Notes: generated by a model from the sequence alone, not told the origin. A stretch of DNA of 64,000 bases from Rhineura floridana (GCF_030035675.1 NC_084487.1:61269486-61333485), one strand, 5' to 3'. Shown: positions 33,930-45,880, counted from the first letter of the stretch. Program-made: numbers and translations.

Positions 33930-34290
33930 CCAGGGTGTAGTGGTCCAGGGTCTCAGGGGGTCTTAGACCCCTTATTTTGGGGGATCAGGGTCCCAGCAGG
34001 GTCTCTATGTCTCCAGCGTCCTATCAGCCAATCAACATGAAAGGTGTTAGCCATTGAGAAGAATCTTCTTACATGGTTCCTTGTCCTTTCCTGCTGATTT
34101 GAGCCAATCAGAGTGAAAGGAGGCGAGCCAGCCACTGAGAAGACTCTTTTCTGTAGCTAACACACTCTGACCAACTCGCCTTGCATGCTGATCGGCTCCT
34201 ATTGACATCTGTGGTTCTGGGAAAAGGTGCACGTGGGCAGGACTGAGGAGTGTGGAGATGACGACAGAGATCAAGCAAGTGAGAGACTGG
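33930..34290 (+). mobile_element. Unclassified repeat Q, copy two
   Basis: gtccagggtctcagggggtc and ctcagggtcccagcagggtc-like text lead into agccaatcagagtgaaagga, shared with the complement of 21622-21930. Confidence 0.5.
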
Positions 34291-34839
34291 CTATGAGGAG
34301 GTGTGACATGGCTATCATGGACCCTGCACTGGTTAATTTGTCACTACACATCTGTTTTGAACTATGAAAGGAAAGAAGGTGCTGCCACTGCCGCTTCTGC
34401 TGGCACCACTGAAGCAGGCTGTTGTTGTTTATACTGGAAAACAAAGAAGAGAGAAAAAGAGAAAGGAAGTTGCCAGTTTACATACTAAATACCTCTTCAA
34501 CTGAAATAATGGGCTTTGGATTCCTCCCCCCCCTAAAAAAAAACCCGTCCCAATGAAATAGCACTCCAATTTGCCAACAGAGAATGGGGGGGATAGGGAG
34601 GGGGAATTTGGGGGCAGTTCTGGCATGACCTGTTTACAAATCCTCTTCCTAAAGGAGGCCTGTGGTCCAGTAGTGAAGGGTACAGTGGACAACCACACAT
34701 GCACACACACACCTGCCCCAATTCAAACTGGATTGAAAGGGAAAATATTTCTACTCTGCCCCAAAGAGCAAACAGTTAGTCCCCATGCTGCAATAGCTGG
34801 GAAGGTGGGTGAGTGCTGAACAGGGACTGGGGTGAAATT
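34291..34839. other. No feature recognised
   Basis: Contains C and A runs (34527-34547). Frames on both strands overlap and lack domains. Confidence 0.3.
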
Positions 34840-35222
34840 CAATTCAGTTCACATTTAAAGCTGAGCTTACCTAATTTGCACTTTCCGAAACCATACACAA
34901 ACCGAAACACAGACATCCTTTGAAATTCACATTTTTCCAATGCAGTTCTCTAGCTGAGTAATGGGAACACAAGTGCATATACTAGGGTAAAAGTGTGGAT
35001 AAAAATGGATATAGTAGTGAAAATAACATACAGAATGCATATTGTAGAAAGGAAAATTGCTTTGTAAAAACATGTAGATTAGGTAAAATTGCATACAAAA
35101 ATGTGTGTATTAAGAGAAATTTGCCTTAAATGCTGATGAATTTTCATGAGGGCTTCAAAAAACCATTCACAAACTGATGTGGACACATGGAGAAACCAGC
35201 ATGGACATATTCACCCATCCCT
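34840..35222. mobile_element. MITE-like repeat W
   Basis: gtagattaggtaaaattgca, aaatgctgatgaattttcat, and the end attcacccatccctag match 26640-26916. A second shorter piece follows at about 35225-35445. Confidence 0.55.
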
Positions 35223-35572
35223 AGTGTGGAATTACCCAGCACTGAACTGGGGAGCCAAATGCCAACCTTAAGAACAAGTCAAAACCCACTTCTGATTGGT
35301 CAATCGGCCTTTGGAAAACAGCCCTTCACCGTACCACTACCTGAAAAGCAGGGGAAGGAGAACTTTTCTATATCTGAGGATTTCATGGGGTAAATTTCAT
35401 ACAAATGTAATATGCACTAGGGTAAATTTACTCATCTCTACTGTTTTTCCATACTGAATCATAACTGAATGTATCTATTCAAAAGTATTACTTTCATAAT
35501 CAGCTCTATTACATAAAACAGAAGTTCCATAATTTACAGGCATTATCTTCTCCTGACTGGTACTGGGGTGTG

Positions 35573-35742
35573 TGTGTACTGCCTTCAAGTCGATTCCGAC
35601 TTATGGTGACCCTATGAACAGGGTTTTCATGAGGCCGAGAGGCAGTGACTGGCCCAAGGTCACCCAGTGAGCTTCATGGCTATGTGGGGATTTGAACTCT
35701 GGTATCCCAAGTCATAGTCCAACACCTTAACCACTACACCAC
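35573..35742 (-). mobile_element. tRNA-headed SINE with BovB-type tail and 17-bp TSD
   Basis: Minus reading: tRNA-like head gtgtggtgtagtggttaagg with B-box-like gttcaaatcc, the middle gtgaccttgggccagtcact, the gaaaaccctg module and the BovB tail ggaatcgacttgaaggcag. The flanks at 35556-35572 and 35743-35759 are a 17-bp direct repeat with one mismatch. Confidence 0.88.
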
Positions 35743-35759
35743 ACTGGTGCTGGGGTGTG

Positions 35760-36825
35760 CAGCATCTTATTTCCCACCGAGAATGCACTCCCAGTTCCTG
35801 GTGAGAAAAATGCATTCTGCCAGGGTCTCAGGAGTGCTCATTGTTACGCCTGCCTTTCTGGAAGGTCAGTTTCTGAGCCTTGGGCAGGGGGAGAAGCCAG
35901 TGGAAGCAGCTCACAGGATTGAATTGACTCAATCCTGTTTACAAGCAGTCAAGCAAGGTTGCTCACTTATGTAAGCACCCCTGCTTGAGTGCTCACATCA
36001 TCCCTATCCTATACAGATGTGCCCCTGGAACACAGTGCAGAATCAAAAATTGATAGGTAGACAGGTTTTTAATACACTCCATGCTTTAAAAATAAGTTGC
36101 TCTGTTTGCTTCTCAACTTGTACATTCTGGAAAGAACCATAAGATTCCTGGAGACTTTTGTCCATGTTGAGAGGCAGGCTGGTTATTTTTAGTGAGTCAG
36201 ACTAGTGCCTCAGCTGTGGTACGGTTATCCATTTGCCACTGCTGATTGTTTTGACCCTGAAAAAATGCACCTGCTAACGCTGAAGGGAGGAGATGACCTG
36301 TTCATAATCCAGTGGCTCTGCCTTTGCTCTATTTCACACATAAATTAAGAGAAAAGCCAAAGGAAAGATGTCTGATGCAGGCAAGCATCTGATAAAGGTC
36401 AGACTTTCAGAAACATCTTTTACAACAGATCTGGTGCAAGAAATTACCATGTACCTTTTATTTCACTTACGATGGCTTGACTTTCTCTCCTAGTCCAATC
36501 TGTCTTCTCTAAGAAAGTGCAACTGGATGATGACAGCACAATGTGAATAAACAGAAAATAAAAATGTAAAATAAAACTGGCCCCTTAGATGCAGGACTAG
36601 TCTTCTTAGTGAGACTTCAGTCATATTGAGGCTCTTTCTGTGATAACATGGTCTTTATGCTGCTTATCATGGACAATATGTCCTCTCATCATCCCATCTG
36701 GGGCTTCTTTGTTATTCTCAGTATGTTGTCCATTGTATGTTGTCCATGAACAAGTGGAGACTTGCAACAAAATGCTGCAGTATAACCCCAGCCCATAACA
36801 GAAGGCAACCTAGAACAGCTATAGC
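35760..36825. other. Unique-looking tract
   Basis: About 1 kb with no recognised repeat; no coding motif. Confidence 0.4.
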
Positions 36826-37173
36826 CAATGTGGTGCCCTTCAGGTGCTGTGGCCTACAACTCTCATCAGCCCCACCCAGCATGGCTTATGGTTAGGGATT
36901 ATTATTATTATTATTATTATTTCCATTTATAGACCGCTTACTATCTAAAAGATCTCAAAGCAGTTTACAATAGAATACACAAGGTACAATAAAAATATAT
37001 CAAATTAATTTACAAAGCAAACTACATAAACAATATCCATACACATAAACATACATAAACACAGTATAAAAGTCAGAATTCACCAAGGGAAGCCCGTAAA
37101 CCGCCCTCCCCGCTCTATAAAAGGGATGATGGTAGTTGTAGTCCAACAACATCTGGAGTGCCACAGGATCACC
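36826..37173. mobile_element. hAT-type MITE split by a nested insertion
   Basis: Left half (gtggcctacaactctcatca, catggcttatggttaggga) and right half (gatggtagttgtagtccaac, accacccctg) make one MITE interrupted between 36897 and about 37122. Confidence 0.7.
36897..37122 (-). mobile_element. LINE/SINE 3' tail inserted in a MITE
   Basis: (TTA)n at 36899-36921 followed by ccatttatagaccgcttact and ctcaaagcagtttacaatag, the reverse of an L2/CR1-type tail. agggat flanks both sides, consistent with a short target duplication. Confidence 0.6.
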
Positions 37174-37554
37174 ACCCCTGCATTAGGCTTTGTATGAGCA
37201 ACATTGGGATTAGAGACAGTTTGCTATCTCTTATCTCCTGTAGAACAAGAAACTTATAACACTGGGGCTTGCAGAAGATACCTGTTTTATTTTGTATGTT
37301 CCTGAAATCTTCCTGCTGTGCTATAAAGGGGTCAGGGCTGGCTGTTTCTGTTTTTACATAAGCCATGGTTTCTTTCTCGACTACCTTCTATGAGTAGGGG
37401 CTTGGGGGCTGCAGGGACTGATTTGTGATGACTCTACTTCTTCCTGAAAGGTGATATACAGGGAGTTCATTTTCCCTCTCCATGGGCGTTATCCTCTGGA
37501 GTGCTTCAGAATTGTCTCTCATGCTTTTTAAACATCTATATGAAACTCTTGGAA
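37174..37554. other. No feature recognised
   Basis: Unique-looking non-coding DNA. Confidence 0.3.
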
Positions 37555-37953
37555 TTAGGGGTGGACAAATCTATCTGTTTCCAGTGCATGTCATTCACCC
37601 ATCTGTTCACTATTAAGTCCAATGTCCTCATCAATCTATAGCACATGATTTTAATCCATGTGAACATTTGCATTTAGCTGCGTATTTAAATAAGTTTTAG
37701 TTGAATTTTCTCTCAAAAGGCACATTTTAAAACCCATTTTCTCTCAAACAAATGCATTTCTAAACCTATTTTTAAAATATATATTTTAAAATGCATGTTG
37801 ATACATGTTTTGAGCCAAGGACTGTGTAGCAATGTTTGGAGAACTACCAAATCCCATAAATAGCTACATTCTTATGAGCCCATTAGTCTGGAAAGTATGA
37901 ATTAGGTCAGTTCATGTAGAAGTTTGTGAAGATCAAATTCCTCAACCATCCCT
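37555..37953. mobile_element. MITE-like repeat W2
   Basis: Ends taggggtggacaaatctatc and cctcaaccatccct; interior AT-rich with ttttaaaatgcatgttgata. Related pieces at 44020 and 52745. Confidence 0.45.
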
Positions 37954-38049
37954 CACTGAAATACAGTGCCATCACTATTCAGATAATTTCTAACAATGCC
38001 TAAGTGTCATGTGCATTGATACTACTACGTAAACACATAACAGTAATTT

Positions 38050-39045
38050 ATCCAAGGAAGCAAAAGTCCTGCTCCAGTTGCCTGCGAAGCCTGGGTGGGT
38101 GGGGAGTATTTGCGGCCGGGGTTGAAGCCCCAGTTGCCATGTTGGTGGAGGGCAGCAGTCGTGCGTTGCACATGGAGCGTGTGTGTGGCATGCTGCATGA
38201 GGGGGCAGGGCAACAGGGCTTATTTCACCCCATGCCACCCCACCAATCTACCTCTTGGCATGCAACGCCCACCCTCCCATTGCTATAGTGTGTTCTGGGT
38301 CGCTTCGGGGCCAAGTAGGAATTTTTATCCTGCTCACCCTGGTTGGCAGGCAGGTTTTTTGCCTAGTCCACACTGTGGTGGTGGGATGGAATTGGGTTAG
38401 GGGCCATTGTGTTTAATAGGTGATTTGGGCTAATTTGGCTAATTCGACAAGTTTAAAGTTAATTCCCTCAGTGGGTTTAGGTGTCTGGTCACTTGTGCGG
38501 CCAGATGCGGGAAGGGAAGTAGGTAAGGACAGCTAGGTGGCCCCCTTAGGCACCTTTGGAGGTGATTGGTAGTTCCAGAGGCTGTCTGTCAGCACTTTAT
38601 AGCCTGAGGGCAGGATATGGACTGCTTCTGGGGCCTACTTACCTCATCCACCTGGAGTCAGAGCTTGGAAAAGTTACTTTTTTGAACTACAACTCTCATC
38701 AGCCCAATCCAGTGGCCATGCTGGCTGGGGCTGATGGGAGTTGTAGTTCAAAAAAGTAACTTTTCCAAGCTCTGCCCGGAGTTGTAGGGCCCCGAGGGGT
38801 GGTGACATGGGAAGGTCCCCCTGCTCACCTACAGGTGTAGAGGGGGTAAGAGGTAAGCAGAAAGGCTTGCCCTTGCCCCAGCAGGGGCTGGTTGCCCGAT
38901 AGCTGTATGGCAGCAGCTTGCTTATAGATAGTTCCCACACCTATGTTTTCCCTCTGCAGGTTAATTTAAGGGGTTTGTTTATAGTTTAATAAAGTGGCTC
39001 TTTGTGCAGCCCAGCTTGCTGTATCTGTATATTATTTCAACCCTC
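38050..39045 (+). mobile_element. Possible LTR-like fossil (low confidence), with a MITE inside
   Basis: GC-rich stretch unlike its flanks, containing a TATA-like ctttatagcc near 38598 and an AATAAA near 38988 followed by a GT-rich part. This could be a solo LTR of an old retroelement. Family and exact ends are not determined, no coding remains were seen and it looks old. A hAT MITE is inserted at 38659-38774. Confidence 0.3.
38659..38774. mobile_element. Palindromic hAT MITE, CAGAGCTTGG family, with TSD
   Basis: 116 bp, both halves inverted and almost identical (cagagcttggaaaagttact and aagtaacttttccaagctct). Flanks cctggagt (38651-38658) and cccggagt (38775-38782) match at 7 of 8. Confidence 0.92.
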
Positions 39046-39203
39046 GGCTGCAAATGGGAACACCATACTCAAAGGCAGAATGCCTCTGATTATTACATGC
39101 CAAGTAATCAAGGGATGGTTTCCTCCATAAAGTCCTTCTAGAAAATCTGACTAGCCACATTAGAAATTAAGTTTTGAATTTGATCTGTTCAAAAAGTCAT
39201 TAT

Positions 39204-39204
<1 letters not shown>
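39046..39204. other. No feature recognised
   Basis: Short unique spacer. Confidence 0.3.

Positions 39205-39270
<66 letters not shown>
39205..39270. repeat. Compound (CT)n(CA)n microsatellite
   Basis: About 17 tc units followed directly by about 16 ac units. Confidence 0.95.
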
Positions 39271-39271
<1 letters not shown>

Positions 39272-39349
39272 TTGTGACACAAATACAATCTTTTGTTACA
39301 CAGACATAAACATCAGAGGTGGACTATGAAAAGTAGTCCAGCCTTTGGA

Positions 39350-39540
39350 CAAGTGAAAACTGCATCTGGGTAGTACATCTGGTGAAGACCTGTAAGAAGG
39401 TCCCAGGTTCTCACTCACATTTCCAAGTAGACCTGAGAAAGGCTTCTAGTCTGAAATCCTGGACAGCCATTGCCAGGCAGTATAGACAATCCTGAAGCAA
39501 GATGGATCATTGGTCTGATGGCATCATATGTTCCTATGTG
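39350..39540 (+). mobile_element. tRNA-headed SINE with CR1-like TATGTTC tail
   Basis: Worn head (gggtagtacatctggtgaag, aaggtcccaggttctcactc), middle tgaaatcctggacagccatt, end gcaagatggatcattggtct then catatgttcctatgtgc. The tail repeats TATGTTC, like the CR1-like LINE at 46070 and 50127. Confidence 0.75.
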
Positions 39541-40194
39541 CATTGGGTGAGTGATGTGTTCAGAAGATTCTTCCTTGAATCTTCTATTACAGCTGTTATC
39601 TCTGCCCAGTATATCATTAAAATCATGCTTTCCACAGACAAAACACACTGTTCCAGATACAGAAGATTACCCTGTGTAGGTAGCAGATGAATAACTTGCA
39701 GACATACAGCTTTTCCTGTAATAGGATTTTAAATGACTAATGATATATAACTAATACTACAGCAGCTCCCTTATTATAATGTACTTTGTTAGAATTTCAA
39801 AGACATAAATGCATATTAATTTCAGAACAATGTTTGTTCACTGGCAAGCCACATGATGCAAGAAAATATCAGGTTAATTGTTTTGCCTTGTCAGTTCAAT
39901 ATGCAGGTCACAAATGCCCCTGGTGTGAGCCACAAGTATACATTTTCTTGACACTGGCTTTGTTGATCTCTGATGATGTACCCAAACGACCAAGGAACAA
40001 TTCCTCCATATGCATTCTAGCCATACCAAAAATAAAATAATATTTTTCTTAGCAAATGGCACTAGTATTTGTTAACAATGCCGAATTAATATTGGTATGC
40101 CAAGTGAATGAAGGTAGTAGATTGCTATTTAAAGAAAAAATAATGTTTGACTTTAAACAAGAAAGTATTGGAAATAAACATTTAGCAGATATAC
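39541..40194. other. No feature recognised
   Basis: Unique AT-rich DNA; frames on both strands at 39786-40062 lack domains. Confidence 0.35.
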
Positions 40195-40312
40195 AGTGCA
40201 ATTCTATACATGCTGTGAAGTAAGCCCCACTAGTTCAGTGAGAGTTACTCCCTGTTGAGTGTCCCATTGAACACAATGAGACTTCTGAGGAGACATACAC
40301 AGGATTGTGCTG
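40195..40312. repeat. Short palindromic repeat (agtaagtccca family), extended
   Basis: gtgcaattctatacatgctg, gaagtaagccccactagttc, then ccattgaacacaatgagact and acaggattgtgctgtt; one arm appears repeated. Confidence 0.65.
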
Positions 40313-40924
40313 TTAGAGACATAGCTGTTTGTTTCAGATGTTGCACTTGCAAGCATTAGGCTTGATCTAGAGATACTGACATGCAATGTGCTGTGAAAAG
40401 TATGGCTAGCCAGGATGGGAGAAGTTGTCTGCAGTGCATTACCATTTCCATTTCAACACATTTCTGCATGTGGAATGACACTGCAAGATCCCTTTGATAT
40501 TCTAGTAACAGAATGCCCTGCATGTTTCTGCGTGAAGAAGGCAATGCAGCAGACCTGCTCATGTTCCACATACACTGGGGGATTTGCATGTTTGTAATAT
40601 CTGCTTCATGTTTGTGACATCTCTACTGTGTATGAAAAAGGACTGTGGACAGATCAGTTGTTTTTTATAGTGTAGTTCAACATAAAATCTCTCTACCTGG
40701 GCATCTTTTCCATTAAGTTTCAGGCTGAGTTTATTAAAACTGGATGACTCATGGTTTGAATGTGCAGCACATGCAAAGTAGCAATATCTTGCCCAGAGAT
40801 GACTGTTGTTTTAAGGCTGAAAATGATGAATCAAAGGAAACATTTGTCTTGTTACAAAGGTTATGTATTTGAAACCACATCTTATTGCAAAGTTTACATA
40901 TTGTAAACTTCTTGACAGTTCAGA
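40313..40924. other. No feature recognised
   Basis: Unique-looking non-coding DNA. Confidence 0.35.
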
Positions 40925-41085
40925 TCAGATTCTGTTTTATTTATTTATTTATTTATATTTATTTTATTTATAACCTACCCTTCCTCCCAATAGGAGCCCA
41001 GGGCAGCAAACAAAAACACTAAAAACACTTTAAAACATCATAAAAACAGATATTAAAATACATTAATGTACCATCTCATCAAAAA
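40925..41085 (-). mobile_element. L2 3' tail, same family as 12975
   Basis: (TTTA)n start, then taacctacccttcctcccaa, taggagcccagggcagcaaa, actttaaaacatcataaaaa. Only the last 150 bp or so of the LINE are present. Confidence 0.75.
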
Positions 41086-41940
41086 CTGGGCAAAATTAGT
41101 TGCAAAGAATGTTGCCGTTGCAGAATGCTGCCACAATGTATGCTGTGCTAGCGCAGCAGTGGTGGTGCTACAGGACTGAAAGTGGCTAGGTTTATCAGGT
41201 CTTGTGTAACAGAAACAGAGATGTGGGCCAAGAGAAAAAGAAGATAGTGGGTTAAGACAAGACATTTTGGATCCACCTAAATTCCTGATTCATTGTAGGA
41301 TCTGAGATTGTTAGGGCGAAGCCAAAACTAACCTATTAACTGCATATCTTTGTTTCAAAGCTGTGAAATTGCAACCTGTGTATTTTCTATGGCTGTTTTC
41401 AGTCACAATGGCCATTGCAGTCATGTTCTTCTACAGTGCCAGAAGGCAGGGAAGTGTCCCTACATTGTCTAGGCAATCAAGCAACCCTTTTCTATCACAG
41501 ATTTGTAGACCAACTAATCCATCCCGTGGGAGGGGGGATTCACCTGGTGGGGTGGAGCTGCAACAATTGCTTCCCAGCAGCAGCATCCCTACCACTTTAC
41601 TGGGAGAGGTGAGGCAGTGCCAAGGTCAGAACTGTGCGGCACACTGGTGGGAGCACTAGATCGGCTCTGCTTGTGCACTCACGCAGCCCCAACCTTGCTA
41701 CCATGCCCACCTGGTAAGTGGCAGTGATGCTGCTGCCTGGAGCCTGTTATTGCAGCTTCACCCCACTGGGCAAGCCACTCCTTGTCCAGACCCATTTTTG
41801 ATGCAGAAGATGCAGCGCTAGAGCATCTCCAACAGATCGCTCTTCAGCCTCTGTTTAAAAGACCTTCAGTGTTATGTAAATTTGTATAAATGAGCAGAGA
41901 TCCTCAACAGTTTGAGATGTGTGTGTGCCAGTGTGTGTGT
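41086..41940. other. No feature recognised, locally GC-rich
   Basis: 41500-41800 is GC-richer than its surroundings. Frames at 41363-41659 lack a domain. Confidence 0.35.
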
Positions 41941-42720
41941 TTACCTAAGTGGCAGACTTTTACCCTGCATTAGGATCACTGAGACTTAAGACTTAGTAAA
42001 ATAAGAAAAGCTACTTTATTTATAAAAATACATAGTAGATAGAAAAAGCATACCTAGTTCTAACTAACTAAATTGGAGGTGCAATGCCCAAACTTGGGTA
42101 CTGCCCTCATGGCTCAGGAGAGAGAGCAAAGACAAAGATGTCTCCTCTCTCTTGTACAGTCGAAGAAGAGAAAAAGGGAAGGGCGGAAGGAGGAGGGGCA
42201 AATAAGCTTCCCTAAGCATATCAGTCTGCGACGGAAGGAAGTCAGTCAGAGCATCACAGGTAAAGGTAGTCAAGCCCAGAGCTTGGAAAAGTTACTTTTT
42301 TGAACTACAACTCCCATCAGCCCTAGCCAGCATGGCTACTGGATTGGGCTGATGGGAGCTGTAGTTCAAAAAAGTAACTTTTCCAAGCTCTGGTCAAGCC
42401 TAGCCATCTGGTGGACCCTAACTCTCTCCCTTCTGGAACATAAACAAAAGAACAAAACAGGAGTTGCTCTTGCCCCACTTCCAACTTTCAGAAACCAAGA
42501 GCCGTCTCAACCAGGTCATTGGTTCCTTTGTCAAACTGTCACTGTTAAGAGGTTCCTCCTAATGTTCAGCCAAGAGCTACTTCTCTTGTCACTTAAGCCC
42601 ATAAGATCTAGACCTGCCTGTTAAGACAGCAGAACAAGACTTTGAGAACCCTTTCTTTGGGTTGTCACAGCTCAACAAATCTATAGAATCAAGATATTAA
42701 CGGCATCAATAAAAGCTGAC
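41941..42720 (-). other. Unclassified segment hosting a MITE
   Basis: On minus there is an AATAAA near 42018 and a composition unlike its neighbours, so an old interspersed element is possible. No coding remains and no matching ends found. The hAT MITE 42277-42392 lies inside it. Confidence 0.25.
42277..42392. mobile_element. Palindromic hAT MITE, CAGAGCTTGG family, perfect TSD
   Basis: 116 bp with long inverted arms (cagagcttggaaaagttact and its complement at the right end). Flanked by gtcaagcc at 42269-42276 and 42393-42400, identical 8-bp duplications. The arms are nearly perfect, so this is a young copy. No coding capacity; it needed a hAT transposase in trans. Confidence 0.95.
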
Positions 42721-42956
42721 CTAACAATAAGCTAAACTTTATTCTGACATCAGTGGGGGGAATTGTTGAATGTGGGATAAACAAATTTTACACTCTAGAA
42801 TTCTCAATAAGAAAGAGTACAAGCTGATAATATATGAACCACGTGGAGTAGCCTTATGCCAAAATGACACCATTTGTCCATTAAGCCAAACAGCAGCTCC
42901 TCAGTTCATCAAGGACTCAGTCTTTCTTGCTTTTCTCCCTGAGATGCATTAATGGG
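42721..42956. other. No feature recognised
   Basis: Unique-looking. Confidence 0.3.
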
Positions 42957-43033
42957 ACATGTCCAAGATTGAAACTGGAACCATATGCAAGTCAAGCATG
43001 TGCTTTACCACTGAGAGCTGAGCCTTGCCTGTG
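42957..43033 (-). mobile_element. tRNA SINE head fragment
   Basis: Minus: ggcaaggctcagctctcagt ggtaaagcacatgcttg, the tRNA-like A-box portion of the CR1-tail SINE class; the rest is lost. Confidence 0.6.
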
Positions 43034-44019
43034 TGAGAAATTAATGGGTAGCACTTTATAGTTTTCAATCTTCTGTAGCTTCCAGCTGAACTGAATATTC
43101 ATTTAACGATAACAGATCTCCCCTTAAGGTTGTTCATTCTGTGAAACCAACCTTTGGACTAATAAGGATCATACCTTTTTCTCTTTCATCTGTAAAATGC
43201 ATGTGGATAATGAATTTAGAAAAGAAATATTGGCTACATGATTTGTTAGGTTTCACTGTACCTGTTGCTGCAATTCTAAGGGGCCAGAAAATTGGTACAA
43301 AGTTTCTGGAGCATAAATTTATGTGCAACTCTTAGATTGGAACAGGTTTTTTTTTCTCCCAGACTTTTATTTGTCCAGGAAAAGCTCCATTGAGGGCCCC
43401 CACCAATTAGTATTTTATTGTGGGAATATTCTGCAACATGCTCTTGACACTACAATAGTTCATTAATGGAAGATTTAGTTTTTTATGTGATGCTTCTCCA
43501 ATGCTGCAACATTATTACTGTCCGGAGCTGCTATAGCACAAGAAAAGCAGAACAAAAATAATCCAGAACATTTGTGGTACAAAAAGTTATGGGATTTGAG
43601 CAGGATGTTAGAGGAGATGCACTGTTTGGAAATGAAGCAGTGTGATCACCACAAAACATTTGGAGGCACGAGCAGTATTGAAAGTGTGATCACACATAAC
43701 CACCCTGATAGCATCATGAGCACAAATCATCATAAATGTGCGATAGAAAGGATGTCTGGAGAGGCCCTGAAAGAGGTATTACACTGTTTTACATAGACAA
43801 TATTTTATCTACTGACCCAGGGCTTTTGATATATGACACATAAATGATTATGAGGCATCACATCACAGCACCAACAGCTTCATAAATGATGGTAATAAAT
43901 AAGTGTCACATGTGCATTAGGGATGAAGACCAGCCAAATCCCTTCCATGACAGTTTTGCTGACATTCAGTCATACATCCATTCCATCCCACTTTTTGCAG
44001 AATCTTTAAAAAATCAGTA
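43034..44019. other. Unique-looking tract
   Basis: About 1 kb without recognised repeats or coding motifs. Confidence 0.4.
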
Positions 44020-44310
44020 TGCAAACACATACATTTTGTACAGTCTCTTTCCATATAATGTACCTTTTCTAATGCATTTTAAAGCTCTTCAATGCATCCC
44101 TCCAAAAATATGTCTTGTACACACTGTTTAAAATATAAAACATGTACTTTTGTGTGTACATTGTGGAACCAAAACTGCAGCACAAAATTCAGAGGAATAT
44201 GTAATCCAGCTGATAGTTGTGTTCTGATCCACAAGCAAGTTTAGGAATATTGCACTGTTCAGTCCAGTGAGAAAAGTAGTCAAAATAGAAATCCTCCCCA
44301 TCCTTCGTGT
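44020..44310. mobile_element. MITE-like repeat W2
   Basis: ctaatgcattttaaagctct, aaaattcagaggaatatgta and gttctgatccacaagcaa parallel 52745-52922. Confidence 0.45.
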
Positions 44311-44329
44311 ATATGCTGAGATTTATTTA

Positions 44330-44570
44330 TTTTACCTATTTATTATTACATTTATATCCCTTGTTCCTCCAAGGAGCTCAAGGTGGTATACAAACATGGT
44401 TTGCCCTCTCCTGGTTTTATCCTCACAACTCTGTGAGGGAGGTTAGGCTGAGACACAGTGATTGGCCCAAGGTCACCCAGTAAGCTTCATGGCTGCGTGA
44501 GGATTTGAACCCTGGTCTCCCAAGGTCCAAGTCTGACACTGTAACCACTACACCACACTGGCTCTCAAAC
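44330..44570 (-). mobile_element. tRNA-headed SINE with L2/CR1-type tail
   Basis: Minus: gagccagtgtggtgtagtgg head, gggttcaaatcc B box, gtgaccttgggccaatcact middle, and a tail with accttgagctccttggagga and gatataaatgtaataataaa. Best preserved of this tail class. Confidence 0.85.
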
Positions 44571-44594
44571 AATACAGCAAAGTATTGAACTAGC

Positions 44595-44660
44595 TCAGAA
44601 GAATGTCCCACTGAGATCAATGGAACTTACTCCTAGTAAGTGGATATAGGATTGCAACCT
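44595..44660. repeat. Short palindromic repeat (agtaagtccca family)
   Basis: gaatgtcccactgagatcaa and tggaacttactcctagtaag, then atataggattgcaacct. Confidence 0.7.
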
Positions 44661-45734
44661 GAGGTGCCTTGGTCCAGAGGAAAGATGTAGCGGGAACAAC
44701 AACAATCAGATTCCATGGCTATAATAGAAACTAATTTTTGTATGTTAATGGGATCTCAACCTCAAAGAATTGAGAATATAAACAATATTAAACTTCTCAA
44801 AGTGAAATCTGTTGTTGTTTCCCCCCTTCTGTGCTAAAGGATAAAAATCTATTACATGAAATATTACAGCACAGTGTGATAGTATACCACTTGTATTTAC
44901 TGTATCACTTCTAGTTTAATTGGATTTGACAGAAGGATAGAAGATGTTTATTAGCCTGCTTTCACATTTCTGCATTTGAGCAGCCCCATTGCTCCACATG
45001 CAAGGATTGATCAGGCCTGTTCATTGGATTCCTCTTGAGGGTGACCTTAGCCAGGGAGAGCAGCCTTAGCAGCATGGTGACAGCAAAGGGCTCAGTTCCA
45101 TTGCTGGTCAGACATACAGAGGAGCATGTTGCTGCAGCCTGATTGATCTGTCAATTTAGATCAGTAATGCTAGATACCAGAAGGGCAAGGCTATCAGGAA
45201 ATCTCTACCAAATTAGAAAGATAACCTCCAGCCACCAATTTATCTTGGTATCTAGCACAAATAGCTAGTGCTAGTTCAGCTATTATCAAGGTGGAAAAAA
45301 GAGATGGTACAGAGTCCCCAGAGACATCTCTGTCCAAACAGAGTCACTTTTCACTAATACGTAAATTGAACACCTTTTTATTTTTGGAAGGGCAAAGTTT
45401 AAAGACTTCTTCGAAGGTGGGTGAAGGCACTTCATTCCCAGCTGTCTGACAAACTTCACCAACGCAAACACATAGCCTTTCTTGACTCCCAGCAATCTGA
45501 AACAAATTTATCTTCATCATGATGATGTATTCAGGAATATTGAGGGAGCAGCACAGTTGTTTCCCAGAACCCCCATTCCTCACTATAATTGACTTCTAAA
45601 TGAAGGTTATCAACTCCCCCCCTTACTTCTCTCCCCATTCATCTAGTAAATTGAATTGTATTTGTGTTTATTTTTCCTAATGACAAATCAGCATGATGTT
45701 ATCCAGCTCTTGTAATGGTTTATTTGCATAGAAC
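44661..45734. other. Unique-looking tract
   Basis: About 1.1 kb; no recognised repeat; no domain in short frames. Confidence 0.4.
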
Positions 45735-45880
45735 AGGGGTAAGGAGCTTCAGGCCCAGGGACTGAATGTGGTCCTCCAGTTCTCTATAATCAGCCTGCAA
45801 GATTCCCTCTAGGTCATCCCCTTCTCCAGCCTTGCTTCACAGACGCCATGAGTGCTCTTGACTTGCTAGATGATGGAGAA

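Noticed and set aside
44500-44570. A true tRNA gene
   Set aside because: Only A and B box-like text with no cloverleaf; it continues into a SINE body.
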